64,000 bases of DNA from Mucor racemosus. Its lineage: Eukaryota; Mucoromycota; Mucoromycetes; Mucorales; Mucoraceae. A program made the translations under genes and the position numbers. Position 1 is the first letter of the stretch; each line of letters starts with the position of its first letter. Shown piece after piece: positions 20,801 to 32,637 of the stretch. The notes below the pieces were generated by a model. The model searched no databases. It saw only the letters and a list, made by a program, of their open reading frames with translations, and had not been told where the DNA came from. The stretch lies in NCBI GenBank assembly GCA_027405735.1, contig JAPEHQ010000009.1, positions 992,001 to 1,056,000 on the forward strand, written 5' to 3'.

Positions 20801-22340
20801 GCTCAAAAAAGGTATTTCATATTTTTAGCATGTGTTTGTTATTGTGTTTAATTGAAGCGTTTGTTTATTATTGTCGTTTATATTTCAAAAAGTAGCATCA
20901 TATTTTGTGAGCGACACTTGGAAATTAGGTTATTTTATTATTATCAAGCGTTTTTAGTATGTAATTCCACTGCAAAGCTCACCAGTTCTAGTCGATTATG
21001 AATCCAAATGACCTCCCGTTACAATGACAGGTACTTCTAGTGTTGATCCACAGAATTGAAAAAGGTTTAGTTTCCCCCGAGTTGCTGGGGAAATGAAGAA
21101 ATGAAAATGCGTACTTGTTTAAATTATTTTGTATGGATTGTTTCAGATATCCTTTGAAATTTTTTATAGAATCAAATAATGGTTCAAAATTGAATTTTGA
21201 AGTTGCACTAAATGCACAGTAGATGTAAAAACAACATATATTAGTTTCACTAGCCAAAAGCTGTTTTTGAAAAAAAAAAAACTTTTCTTCTGCTTGAAAG
21301 AAATTTAGTAATTGAAAAAATGTTTGAAATCAATGAATATTGATCCAAATGGGCTGTAATTTGCAAAGTATATACTAAAGATGTAAAAGTATTCAGTCAT
21401 GTAATTTTAGGATCTCATCGATTTGCTGGTTAAATTTCAGGAATCAAATGCCCAGTTTTTCCTAGTAGGTTTTATGTCTCAGCAGACCATTTTAAAATTA
21501 GAAATAGCACTACATAAATCAGCTTATATGACAACGAGTCATTGATAAATCAAGATTTTATGATAGATGATTGACTTAAATGCAAACCTGAATTGCACAA
21601 AGATCTTGTAGTTATGAAACAATGCAAAAATAATTTCTTTAAAAAAATTACAGAACAATTCAGAATTGGATGGGATACTAAAAATATTTAATTGGCAAAT
21701 GCTGGTATCTATATGGTTTCCTGTTAAATTTCAAAAACATTCTTGCTTGAAAATTTATTAAATCATTGTTGATAGATTGAATGCAGAAATATATCTTATC
21801 ACCTACAACTATACCTTATTTAGTCGTATGTTTGAGTATCTAGATGATATAAAGCCTATCAATTGATCATATACACTTTATGAAAGATTTTTTTTTTTTC
21901 GCATTCTTGCATATTTTTGGCATATTTTACCTCGGTGATTTTTAAGAATTTTTACTTAATATTTAGCAAACAGTTTAGTTCATTTTTGGGTTAAGATACG
22001 CCGAGAATTATTTGGAAATCATTTATACATTTTTTTAATTTGCACATTCGTACGTATTTCTTACCAAAGCTATTGTATTTTCAGCTCTCAACTCCATGTA
22101 TGGGGTTTAGTGACATAAAAACTAGGCTGTTCAATACAACTCCATCAAGTATGCAAAGACAAACAAAGAGATATGCAAATTTTATGTGATTTATAACTTT
22201 TGAGATAATCCCCCCTTGATCTGTTCCGGTGTTGTAGTTGCACTTGTAGTCTAAGCCTCTTTTTTAGTATCTGAATATTAGACCTAAACCTCCAGCATTT
22301 GCTTTTCCTATTTTAGTTCTTCTTTTCTAGTCAAAACAAC
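20801..22340. other. Intergenic region, no gene recognised
   Basis: AT-rich with many stops in all frames. The longest frames (for example 20988-21257 on the minus strand) show no motif, codon bias or splice support. The final ~100 bp before 22341 should contain the RIM2 promoter and leader; I see no clear TATA box. Confidence 0.5.
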
Positions 22341-23707
22341 ATGTCAACAGTAGCTACTAAGTCTACTTCCAACTGTAATGGTGATTTACGAGCGACTAAA
22401 TCTATTGTATCTACAACGAAAGATACAAAATCATATGTACATTTCGTTGCAGGAGGGTAAATTATCAATATATAACATCTATAAACGTTTATTTATACCA
22501 ATATTTTTTTGACAGTGTCGGTGGACTCGTTGGTGCAATTTTCACATCTCCACTTGACGTTGTAAAAACTCGTTTACAAGTATGGAATTACATGAGACAA
22601 TGGTCAATTGATTATTTACTTATATTTTGCATAGTCGACGTTTTATCAACAAGGTATCGAAAAGGGAGTAAAACATACTGGGTCCATTTGGGGACATTTT
22701 ATCGAAACCGGTAAATTATTAGTGTATGTTTGACAGAATTTATAATGATATAGTTTATGATTTATTAAAACAAAACAACTCTACTAGACAAATCAAGCAA
22801 ATTGAAGGAATCCAAGGTTATTTTAAGGGTCTTGGACCAAACCTTGTTGGTGTAATCCCTGCGAGGTAAAATTAAAGCATTTATCAAATGAAGGACCTTG
22901 ATCTAACCAACACTTGACAATTGAAGGGCCATTAATTTCTATACATATGGAAATGGTAAAAAATTCTACAGTGAATTAAATCACGGCAAAGAAACAGCTA
23001 TTGTTCATCTTGCTTCTGCTGCGACAGCTGGTAAAGTTAATTCTTTAACAGAATTTATGCTTGTGTTACCCGAACTCTAAATGATATCATAGGCATTGTC
23101 ACCTCAACAGTAACAAACCCAATTTGGGTGGTAAAAACCAGATTACAATTGCAGGGAAAACAACGTATTTATACCAGCAGTTTTAATTGTACCTTGAATA
23201 TACTAAAACAAGAAGGTTTGAAGGGGTTATATAAGGGTATGAGTGCCTCATATTTAGGTGTTGCTGAAGGTACAATTCAATGGGTTATTTACGAAAACTT
23301 GAAAAAGCGATGGGCTCATTCTCCTGCTCAAATGGAGAATAAGCTGACTGTAGGTGGTAAAAGTGCTCAAGGTATTTATGAGATTGTGCCTAAAGAATTA
23401 TTGATTGCTAATACTTAAAACAGCATGGTTTGGTAACTTGGGCGCTGCAGCAGTAGCAAAATTAGTAGCTGCCTGTATTGCATATCCACATGAAGTCATT
23501 AGAACAAGATTAAGAGAACCTATCCCCAAGAATGGTGTTGCAAAATATACAGGCCTTTTACAAAGTCTGAAGTTGATAGTTAAAGAGGAAGGAGTTGTAG
23601 CTTTGTATGGCGGCATGTCAGCGCATTTGATGCGTGTTGTGCCAAATGCTGCAATCATGTTCTTTTGTTATGAAGCTATTTTACATAACTTTGGACAAAA
23701 AGAGTAA
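22341..23707 (+). CDS. RIM2: Mitochondrial pyrimidine-nucleotide carrier (RIM2/SLC25A33-36 type)
   Basis: Inner mitochondrial membrane carrier that exchanges pyrimidine nucleotides needed for mtDNA and mtRNA synthesis. Seven exons, 22341..22456, 22516..22579, 22635..22723, 22788..22865, 22927..23030, 23093..23371 and 23424..23707, give 337 aa. The three carrier repeats show PLDVVKTRLQ, PIWVVKTRLQ and PHEVIRTRLR. The PIW form in repeat 2 and the block GLGPNLVGVIPARAINFYTY are typical of the RIM2/PNC subgroup. Other landmarks are FVAGGVGGLVGA, LYKGMSASYLGVAEGTIQW and GGMSAHLMRVVPNAAIMF. The exon 3 donor was set at GTATGT (22724), because an earlier GTAAAT would break frame. Followed by AT-rich DNA and the SRA1-like gene. 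Confidence 0.93.
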
Positions 23708-24291
23708 AATAATCAAAAGTTTGCTTGTAATTTTTGTATATGTATATAGTTAAATAATGTTTTTATATAAAATATCCACCCCTTTCCAGTTTTTTTTAGA
23801 TTATTCATACTTTTTTTTACAATTTAGAAAATAAATATGAATTGTGCGCTGTTATATCAGCGTTTTAAACGTTGCTGTAGTAATAAAGATATGCAGTACA
23901 CTGCTTTTTATAGGTTGCTGGAAACGCTTTGCATACATATTTTGCATCCTTAGTTTATCAACACACTAAATGGCCGTTTTTCATATGAATATTTTGAAAC
24001 TATATAATACAGAAATGATATTTATTTTCTAATCGACATTTAATCGAATTATATCTGAAATAATACCTTGGATGAATTGTGTCTCTATAAATGTTGAGGT
24101 GATTGACATATTATTTACAATTACTGTATAATAATTAGCTTGATGGTAGGTTTCCTTTTTTAGTGGTATACGGGATTTGAACACTATTTAATTATCATTT
24201 CAGCTGAAAATTCAACTAGAAAAGTTTCCGTTCTTCTTTTTGCTTCTTCCTCATTGTTATCTTATAATATACATATTATCAAGAAAAGAAA

Positions 24292-25004
24292 ATGAGATCA
24301 GATAGCGTTTCTTCTTCTCCATCACCAAAAATCACTTCTTCTCTTCCTCCTCCTCCTCCAGATTTCAGAACTGCAGTGATAAAAAATCATTGGGTAAAGA
24401 AATTAGCAACGTAGAAAAATATTAGAAACTAATACACAATATATTCATGTAGAATGATCCGCCCAAGAAGGTAATATCTATATCACACATTCTCATTATA
24501 TAAACTGATGTAGAAAATTCAGATTTTTCGCAAAAACTTGGATGATTTGGATGTCACTTTAGATGTACAAGAAATCTCAAAGACCTTGTCAAGTAAACTT
24601 GAACTCTGTAAAACAACTTTTGAGGTACGATAATAGTGAAAAGTCATCCTTGTTTGAATCATAGCCTATCAAATACTGATTCTTTGAAAAAAAAAAAGTC
24701 TGGACCACAAAAAAGAATCGTAGATGACACTAGCCGTAGAATTGGTATTTTGTTGCAAGAATTGGAAAAGAAAGAATTATCAAATGATGTTGTGAAATCT
24801 CTTCATACATTAACAAATGGTAAGTACAGAAAAAGTGGTTATACAGTTTGTTAACCTTATGTGTATAAAGCTTTAGAGGCAAAAGAATATAGTAAAGCAT
24901 TAGAGGTTCATACACAATTAATGACTACACAATATGAAAGCCATGGAAATTGGATTGTAGGTTTAAAAAGACTTGTGGATCTTACAGAAAAGGCATCAGC
25001 GTAA
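24292..25004 (+). CDS. SRA1: SRA1-domain protein (steroid receptor RNA activator / Sec31-like)
   Basis: Five exons, 24292..24393, 24453..24470, 24523..24624, 24699..24819 and 24871..25004, give 158 aa. The N-terminus has a Pro run (SLPPPPPDF) and HWNDPPKK, as in SRA1 proteins. The helical C-terminal domain reads RIVDDTSRRIGILLQEL, VVKSLHTLTNALEAKEYSKA, HTQLMTTQYESHGNW and IVGLKRLVDL. This bundle is shared with the Sec31 C-terminus; animal SRA1 is a transcription co-regulator, and the fungal role is unclear. Exon 2 is only 18 nt. The exon 4 acceptor is placed after an A11 tract (AAAG|TCTGG) because the nearer CATAG acceptor gives a stop; this junction is the weakest point. Confidence 0.85.
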
Positions 25005-25539
25005 TTAGATAGACATTTTATATACTTGTTTTATTTAGACATTTTGTTGTTTTGGTGTAGAGGTCAATTTAATTTACACCAATAAATAATAATGCTGGAA
25101 TGAGTATACTCCGAATATTATAGATTTCTTATTCTGCTTGTGGTAAACTATCATCTGCCCCTTCTTAAGGCTAGATAAGCCCTTTTGTGTATTTGATTTA
25201 CGAATTTCATGGTTATTGTAGTAAAATAAATCAAAGACTATTGATTTTTGTTGGGATCTGTTTGTTTCAACATGGTTTTGAATATACTTGAGCATCAAAG
25301 ATTTTTTTTCTGTTTTTTTGCATGCCTTTTTTTTGACATTTTAGCATGATTTCAAAATATTCAGTATATTAACCACCATTTTTTATGCATTCAAACTATA
25401 GTGCTAATTTATATCTACCTATAACAATTTAGTTTTCTGAAATATCCCAGTTTTTGATGGAAAAAATGAAAAAAAGGTGTAAAAAAATTGTGCTCAATTC
25501 ATCCAAACAATTTTCATGAGCATTCACAGGTCCTTTTTT
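25005..25539. other. Intergenic, AT-rich, no gene seen
   Basis: 3' flank of the SRA1-like gene with several T-runs. The reading frame at 25074-25298 (minus) has no recognisable content. Confidence 0.5.
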
Positions 25540-25985
25540 TTTTTCAATACCAAAAATCACACCTTTTTTTAATTTTCTCTACGAAAAATGCAGCTATAGT
25601 TACATGCAATACCTCGATCTGTAGATAATTCTGTGGCGCAACATATAAAAAGGCTATATTTTAAATTTTCATTTTAAATTCAAGATAAAAAGCTGAAAAA
25701 CCTTTAAAATTTCATTTCAATTTTACGCTAAATTTTATGAGAGTCTTTTTTTTAAAATTTACATCATTTAATACAGAATTTAAAACTGTACATAAAATAT
25801 TTAATACACTAGACAAACTTACTTTGTGTTTCGTTGCGTATTTACAGATTGAAATTTTTTCATCGATTTTTCACAGATTTGCCACTTCAAAATTAAAACC
25901 CAGAACGATATACATTCTCGCTAGTTTTGGCATTAGTTTTTCATTTTTCTCGACGAAAAGTCAATATTTCTTTGCGAAATAAAAA
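25540..25985. repeat. Diverged copy of repeat family G
   Basis: Shares TCTCTACGAAAAATGCAGCTA, a GATAGATAATT..TG.GGCGCA-type stretch and the terminal TCTCGACGAAAAGTCAATATTT with 42230-43080 and 53040-53170 plus 58870-58920. Identity is clearly lower than between the other copies. Confidence 0.5.
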
Positions 25986-26612
25986 CGATAACACTATATT
26001 TTATCCATATATTCTATATACATACTCAAAATCTAAACTTATCTTGCAATACTGTTGACAAAAATTATGAATTTTCGACTATTCCCATTTTTACGTAGCG
26101 TTGAATGTCAAGAAACAAGCTTGATAATCGCCACACCATTACGAGCCGACTAATATGTATAGATAATAGACCATTCCCCCCGTACCTTGATACCATACAA
26201 CTATGTATGAAGGTATAGAAGCACTGTATCATGCAATGAAACGAGCTATTGGCTTCAGATTTAGTTTCTTGTCGTAAGATCTAGTAATTAATAATCCTTG
26301 AAATCATTGATCTACTATACACTTCAACAAGAAAATCGTTTATGGATAACACCAACAAGACTGTTCAAATGTTGAAATAGAAAACTATGCTTTCTTAATC
26401 AAAATTTGAAACTAAAATAATTCGACCAACTATTTCATTCGTATTTGATCTAATACATTTGTTTTAAGCTTTCGTCTGTATCCCCTCAGAATGTGCTGCT
26501 TGCTGCGTCTCGTGACTAGTTATTCTTTTTTCTGTAATTGCTATACCTGCAGGAAGAGAAAAGAAGAAATATTTTTTTGTTCTCTAAAGAAACATAACGT
26601 ATTTTTACAGCA
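25986..26612. promoter_or_regulatory. Upstream region of the MAP1 gene
   Basis: About 630 bp without a credible ORF. A TTTTTACAG just before the ATG could be the acceptor of a leader intron. No clear TATA box was found. Confidence 0.35.
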
Positions 26613-28297
26613 ATGTCAGAAAAACCAGCTTGTGCTTCTATCGAGTGTAAGAACGAAGCCCATTTACAATGTCCCACATGTGTCAAATTGGGAAAAAATG
26701 AGGGTTCCTTCTTTTGCTCTCAAGATTGTTTCAAAAAGAGTTGGGTAAATATCATGTCGATTTGTTGCAAATGATTGAAAAATTCATTAACATGATTTAA
26801 AAAATAGGGCTCACACAAAGCTGTTCATGGAAACACAAAATGTACATAAAAAATAATAATATTTATAAAAGTAGATATTCTAATTTCATATTGATTATAT
26901 AGCACCTTATGATCCTTTCAAGACATTCAAATATTCCGGTCCTCTTCGTGCTGTCTATCCTCTTTCCCCTCGTCGTGAGGTTCCTGCCGAGATTGCTAGA
27001 CCTGATTATTCAGAAACTGGTAATTTCAACATTTGTGTATTTTACAAAGTTTTTTTCTTAATTGGTTTTTTATTTTGCATAATAGGTATTTCAAAGTCTG
27101 AATACATGGCCAGAAGCTCAGATATTAAGGTCTGTAATGCCGAGGAAATCGAAGCCATCAAGAAGGCTTGTACTGTAAATATTGAAATATGTAAATGTCG
27201 ACTGATTAGTTGAAACTAATTAGACATAATAGATTACTCGTGAGGTTCTTGAAATTGCAGCTAAATCTGTTCGTATCGGTATGACAACTGATGAGCTTGG
27301 TAAGTAGAGATACGACGCAGTGAAATATAGTTCACGCCCTGATTTAATGCCCGACATTCATTAGATGCTATCGTTCATGAAGCCACTATTAAGCGTGGTG
27401 CCTATCCTTCTCCTTTGAATTACAATTATTTCCCCAAATCTTGTTGCACGTAAGTTTATAATCGTATTTTATTAAACTTTTTTTTTTACTAATACTACAT
27501 CATATAGATCTTTGAACGAAGGTTAGATTATGCAACAAATATTACAAAAATCATCCCAAAATTCAACTAACTCGCAATAATAGTTATCTGTCATGGTATT
27601 CCGGACAAAAGACCATTAGAAGATGGTGATATCCTCAATATTGATATCAGTTGTTTTTATAATGGCTTCCATGGTGATACCAATGGTACTTACGTTATTG
27701 GCAACGTTGATGAAGCAGGTCAAAAATTGGTCAATGTCACTCGTGAATGTTTGGAAAAGGCCATTGCTCTTGGTAACTAAACCGTTTTTCTTAATGTATC
27801 ATCCCTCAAAATGCTTACCTTTTCCTCCATGTTTAATAGTTAAGCCTGGTATGAAATATCGTGATTTCGGTAAGGTCATCGAGGAACATGCTACCAAGAA
27901 TGGTTTCAGTGTTGTTCGTGCATTTGTTGGCCATGGTATCAATCAAATGTTCCATTGTGCCCCTAATGTTCCTCATTATGCCAGTAAGTTTTGCTCTCGC
28001 TACCTCCCCCTTTTTTTTCCATTTTATTCACACAACGTTAATTTATAGATAACAAGGCTATTGGTGTTTGTAAACCTGGCCATATTTTCACTATCGAGCC
28101 TATGATTTGTGAGGGTGTTCACCAAGAACTTTTGTGGTAATTACATATTTAGACATGACAATATACCTATAAACTTACATAGATGAATTTAACATAGGCC
28201 TGATGGTTGGACCGCAACTACCAAGGATGGTAAACGTTCTGCTCAATTTGAACATACCCTTCTCGTTACTGAAACAGGTGTTGAAATTTTGACTTAA
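26613..28297 (+). CDS. MAP1: Methionine aminopeptidase 1 with N-terminal zinc finger
   Basis: Cytosolic, ribosome-associated enzyme that removes the initiator Met. About eleven exons encode roughly 353 aa. The N-terminal C6H2 finger reads [17 protein letters not shown] ... [19 protein letters not shown] (residues 7-52), the eukaryotic MAP1 ribosome-contact module. The peptidase fold has all five metal ligands in context: [18 protein letters not shown] (two Asp, about 200 and 211), FVGHGI (His about 274), FTIEPMIC (Glu about 307) and AQFEHTLLV (Glu about 338). The substrate-pocket block [12 protein letters not shown] is split by a 14-nt exon (27508..27521) whose inclusion restores it exactly. 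Yeast and human MAP1 are about 385 aa; the difference lies mostly in the linker after the finger. Confidence 0.95.
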
Positions 28298-29290
28298 GAA
28301 AGACCATATTTCTTCTTTTTGCATATATAGATTATATAAAAAAAGAGCAAAACAAAATTTCAGTAATTTTTATCATTCAACGCATACGGTATATAAAGGA
28401 ATTCAATTTTAGACAATACAATTTTAATAAATTTTAGCCTTTTTGATAAGAATGATTAGGGGCGTTTTGCTGTTGTTGTTTATTGTTTAACAAATCGGAG
28501 CATGTGTATGAATAAAGTATAAAACGCCAAGAATGCTTCACTAAATGGATCGGTTGTACCTGAAAAGCATCATCGAATGCAACTAATTTAGAGAGGCGCG
28601 CTTATACTTTATATGTTGATGATTATACTTTATATTTTTGTGCAATGAGAAAATAAGCTAATAATAATATAAAATCAGGTACCTTGAAGTAATTGATAGC
28701 TGGGTTAGATAAACTTTGTGATCTACTTCTTCTAGCCCACGCAGTTTAGGCTCTATACTTTTTACCTTATTTGTATTTAAAAGCGAACTAACAAATTTTT
28801 TTTTACACGAGTTGTTTAATTTTAAGCTGAACGGATACCTTACCGAGTATCAAGTTATTATGAAACTTGATTAGCAGTGTGTATGTGCGTACAGCATAAA
28901 TAAATAAATAATGCTGGTAAACTCCCACCCTGTATACATTTCCATTTTATGATATTGATATGAATAAATTATATAGAAATTGTCTATTATACTTCTAAAC
29001 TACACTTATTACGCACTTTGTATTACTTTCTTGTTTAATATAAATTAATTGAATAAAGGACATCAATTTGAATCAACGATAATGTTTTATCCTTACGTAA
29101 AAGGAAAAATAGCTTAATTTGGAGCCGCATAAGATTCATTTTATAGTGTAACCATCACGAAAATTTGATGTTCCTGTATGTTATGTATAATGTTTATGTG
29201 GTCCCGACTAACGCTAAAGTAATCGATTTTAGCCACTTTTTTTATTCGGATCAATCATAAAAAAAGGAAATCGTTTTTCAACATGAAAAA
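28298..29290. other. Intergenic between MAP1 and the cipC-like gene
   Basis: AT-rich, no credible ORF or RNA gene. The last part should carry regulatory sites for the downstream gene, which has a strong TATA box. Confidence 0.5.
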
Positions 29291-29294
29291 AAGA

Positions 29295-29300
29295 TATAAA
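29295..29300 (+). promoter_or_regulatory. TATA box of the cipC-like gene
   Basis: TATAAA in the context GATATAAAAGG lies 57 bp upstream of the ATG at 29357, followed by a CAAAATCAAAATATT-rich leader. The spacing fits a TATA-driven, highly induced fungal gene. Confidence 0.7.
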
Positions 29301-29356
29301 AGGACCAAGTTTTACCACTCAAAATCAAAATATTATCAAATTATCAAATCTTAAAA

Positions 29357-29680
29357 ATGACCTACCACGAACAAGCCTACAACACTATTGAGAACACTCA
29401 AGAAGTTACTGAAGAACACAAGGCCGAATGGACCCATGAACTTATTGGTGGTGCCAGTGCTTTCGCTGCCATGAAGATGTACAATGACAAGAAGGCCGCT
29501 GATGGTGAGGAAGTTGACCACGCTACTGCCAAGAACATCCTTGCTGCTTTCGCTGGTGTTGCCGTTGACCGTTTGGTTGAGACCAAGGGTATGGATTGGT
29601 TCGACAAGCAAAAGGCCAAGAAGCACGCTGAAGAAGAAGCCCAAAAGTTGTATTCCGAGCAAACTGGTTACGAATTCTAA
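29357..29680 (+). CDS. cipC: CipC-like small stress-induced protein (DUF3759 family)
   Basis: Intronless, 107 aa. The sequence is Ala/Glu/Lys-rich and probably helical, with landmarks HKAEWTHELIGGASAFAAMK, ATAKNILAAFAGVAVDRLVE and KGMDWFDKQKAKKHAEEEA. This is the fungal CipC (concanamycin-induced protein C) pattern; family members are induced by stress, hyphal growth or host contact, with biochemical role unknown. Codons are strongly biased (GCC/GCT Ala, AAG Lys, GAG/GAA Glu) compared with AT-rich neighbours, which suggests high expression. A good TATA box precedes it and the ATG context is AAAAATGACC. Overlapping frames on the opposite strand are shadows. Confidence 0.88.
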   Translation: MTYHEQAYNTIENTQEVTEEHKAEWTHELIGGASAFAAMKMYNDKKAADGEEVDHATAKNILAAFAGVAVDRLVETKGMDWFDKQKAKKHAEEEAQKLYSEQTGYEF

Positions 29681-31512
29681 ATAGCTTAAGATATCTATTA
29701 TCTTCCTTATATATATACATATTACATTTGAAAATTCCCCAATTTTTTTGAATTATAAATAAATTGTCTAAATTGTAACATTTAAAAAAAAGCGTTTAAT
29801 TCAATGTAATGTATGAGTATACTGATTTAAAATCACAATAAACTTTTATAAATTAGTTGCAATCCTTGGGGTTTGCACAACAAGTAATTGCAAGCCGTGG
29901 TAAGTGTAAGTCGAGGTAAGTACATAATGTTTGAGGAGGGGGAGAATGGGCATAAGATGTGAGTACTATGCAGAGAGCTATGTACATTACGCGTTCTATC
30001 TTATTGTAGGCTGAAATATATGCATCCAAGAAAGGTTTATCTCATTAACCTTTCTCATATTTTTCACAGGATACATGCTATCAAATGCCACCAAAAGATA
30101 ACCACCTGGTTTATTTGAGATTGCAACAAAACAAAACGCCCTTATTTACGTATCAACGTTAGCCATGCCTTAATCTGTAAATGTTTAAAGGTTTAGTATT
30201 GACTTTATTTGGTATCGCTCCTCAAGTTACTTGGCATAGAATACGAATCGACCCATTTTTCCGTTTTCAAATACACTAAAAAACCCACGTAGATTCCCTG
30301 CAAACAAAGTTGCTTTGGACGTAGCATCTAGATTTATTCTGTTTATTTCATATGATCAGCCGCGATAAGCAAGAATACAAAATCTTATAGTTTTTTTTTA
30401 TAGATTTGCAACGTTTATTTCGCGTCAACATCGCTCACTTCACATGCTGCAAAATATCATAGTTACAAGATAAATATACCGTAAGTTTTTGGGCTCACGG
30501 AATTTTGATCACTCGAATAGCATTGCATTCAGAAATCACGACTTTTGAGAGGTATTTTGATTGTTGGAATACGATATTAGGGGAGTGCTCTCCTATGGTA
30601 TTCAGTATCGGAAATGGCCAAAACTATAAAGCGACGCAATTTGAAATGCTAATTATATATGGTTTGGTGAAACAAACATATAACTTTATGGTCAAAGGCA
30701 CGATGATATGCTTTATCTCAAGGTCAGTGTTATCTACTTATTATCTTTTCGATTTGATTTGATAGAGGTTGGCTTGATGAAATAATAAATAGTGCTTCAA
30801 ATTTCGAAATTTGGTAATATGAGGGGATTTGAAGAATTTTCCAAACATCTAAAGTAAGGTAAAGTTTAAAAATAGACTGTGAAGAGGGCATGTGTTATGT
30901 CCTGATAGAACTCGTATTTCTCTTTTGCTTATAGAGACTTTCTTTGAGTATTCTAGGCATGGATTATGGAAGGAGTTCATTATACAATACAGTCTTTTCA
31001 CTTCGAAAAGATTATTTTCAGGAGTCTGTTACTTATTTGGATGCTATAGTTGAGACTTTTTGAACAGAGAGTAAAATTATTTGATTCAAAATATTTGGGT
31101 GGGTAAACACAGATATAAATGTCAAGTATTATTACTACCCAACTAAAGACTAATTTCATCTTTTCCAAATCTCCTTTTTCACTTTATCTAAATTTTATCC
31201 TCATTACATCCAAATTTTATTCTTTGGAAGTTGTGTAGTACTTTTATTATGAAATTTTGTGAAAGATAACTGCTATAAATCCACATTTTTAAATGCACGC
31301 AAAATGTTAGTAGCGCAAGTTTTAGTCATGTATAAAAAATTAAGAGATTAAAATAGCATAAATTTGCAGCTTGTTAAAGCTAATATTGACAGCGCTGGAA
31401 ATCTTCTAATTAAATAATGCAAACAATCTAAAAGTGCCCTTTTTTATTGGCTTGCGATTCAACGAAGAAAGGTAGTGTCAGCTGCATCATTGTTATACAA
31501 ATAATGTAATGC
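29681..31512. other. Intergenic region, no gene recognised
   Basis: 1.8 kb, AT-rich. Near 29880-29930 CAAG..GTAAGT-like words repeat (GCCGTGGTAAGTGTAAGTC). The frame at 30505-30762 has no motif and no splice context that I trust. Confidence 0.5.
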
Positions 31513-32434
31513 TTATTTTTTATTAAATAGCCCCTTCTGCAACCATTTTGGAATGGGCTTTGAGGTAGATGAAGATTTTGAAGATTTAGTATCAGAATTA
31601 GATGATGAAGTCGTAGGTACATTAGATGATGATTGCTGAGGAGATGCAGTTGGGGTCAAATCTTGCTTCATAGCAAGATATTCTTCCTTTAAATCGTTAC
31701 CTATCGAAATTGTATGCATTAATTATCAGGTAACTCTTTTCGATCCTCATTAAAAACTATACCTTTTTCGCCCTTTTCAATCCAGCCAAACAAGACATTA
31801 GAAGCAGGCGATAAACCAGCCTTGAATAAAGTAACCGAAGGCTCGACAAGTTTACTTCTTGGTGGTAAACAAAGGACAAATTTGCGTTCAGGTGTCTCTA
31901 ATAAGGATCTCACAAACTCGTACACAGCAGAGACTAATAGCAATAAACATCATCAGTCGACCAAATCCTTTTTTCACTTGTCTAATTTCCCAAATTTACC
32001 TCTTTCCTTTGATTGAAAAACTGCTTGCACAATAGTATGATCAGGCATTCGAACACGGATTGTTGTTTTTGGGTATTTTTTTAATTTTTCTTGGTCTTCA
32101 CTGTCTCTCATCTTTTGTGTTTTTAAGGGTCTGTATTAATACAATAATGAGTACGTTTGAAATCAAAGTAATCTAATACAATATTTACTTATTTTCAAGG
32201 TTCTGTCGACGTTCAACAGTTGATTGATATAATTGCTTGATTTCATTAGCTTCTAACTTGTAAGCAGACTCTGGTAATTCAGCTAAAATTTAAAAAATTT
32301 AGGGTTTTTGTTTTGTTTCTTCGCAACGAAAATATCAATCATCACTTACGAATGGAAGCTCCATTCTTTGGTGGACTCAAAATTTTAAGTTCTCTATCAA
32401 ATGGTTGTGCAGTTGTCTCGGTAGTTGAAGCCAT
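31513..32434 (-). CDS. UBX-domain protein, TUG/ASPSCR1 (yeast Ubx4) type
   Basis: Probable Cdc48/p97 adaptor. Five exons, 32434..32350, 32282..32189, 32130..32000, 31933..31763 and 31700..31513, give 222 aa. The N-terminal part (PFDRELKILSPPKNGASI, then a helical Lys/Glu/Gln region) precedes a UBX beta-grasp domain at about residues 85-160. Its landmarks are TTIRVRMPDHTIVQAVF, SAVYEFVRSLLETPERKF, LCLPPRSKL and FKAGLSPASNVLFGW. The R..F/VP-type loop and the FGW ending fit the TUG/Ubx4 branch. The tail is Ser/Thr-rich and ends in KPIPKWLQKGLFNKK, a short basic motif. It lacks the N-terminal ubiquitin-like domain of animal TUG. The UCH gene lies 203 bp upstream on the same strand. Confidence 0.85.
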
Positions 32435-32637
32435 ATCTATAGGTTTTATTGAAGAAAAGCAAAGAATGAAAAGAAGAAAAAAGGTACACGTACGTTTCTC
32501 GCAGCTCCTCAAGGGGATAATGCTGAGATTAAACGACGCATCATGTTGTTGGCTTGGCTATATTTTCGATGGGCAACAAGTTTATTCATGTATTATTCAT
32601 TTTATTAGAAATATGTATAGTTGTTTCAACTAATTTA

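Noticed and set aside
29398..29720. Three long frames opposite or overlapping the cipC-like gene
   Set aside because: Shadows caused by its strong codon bias.
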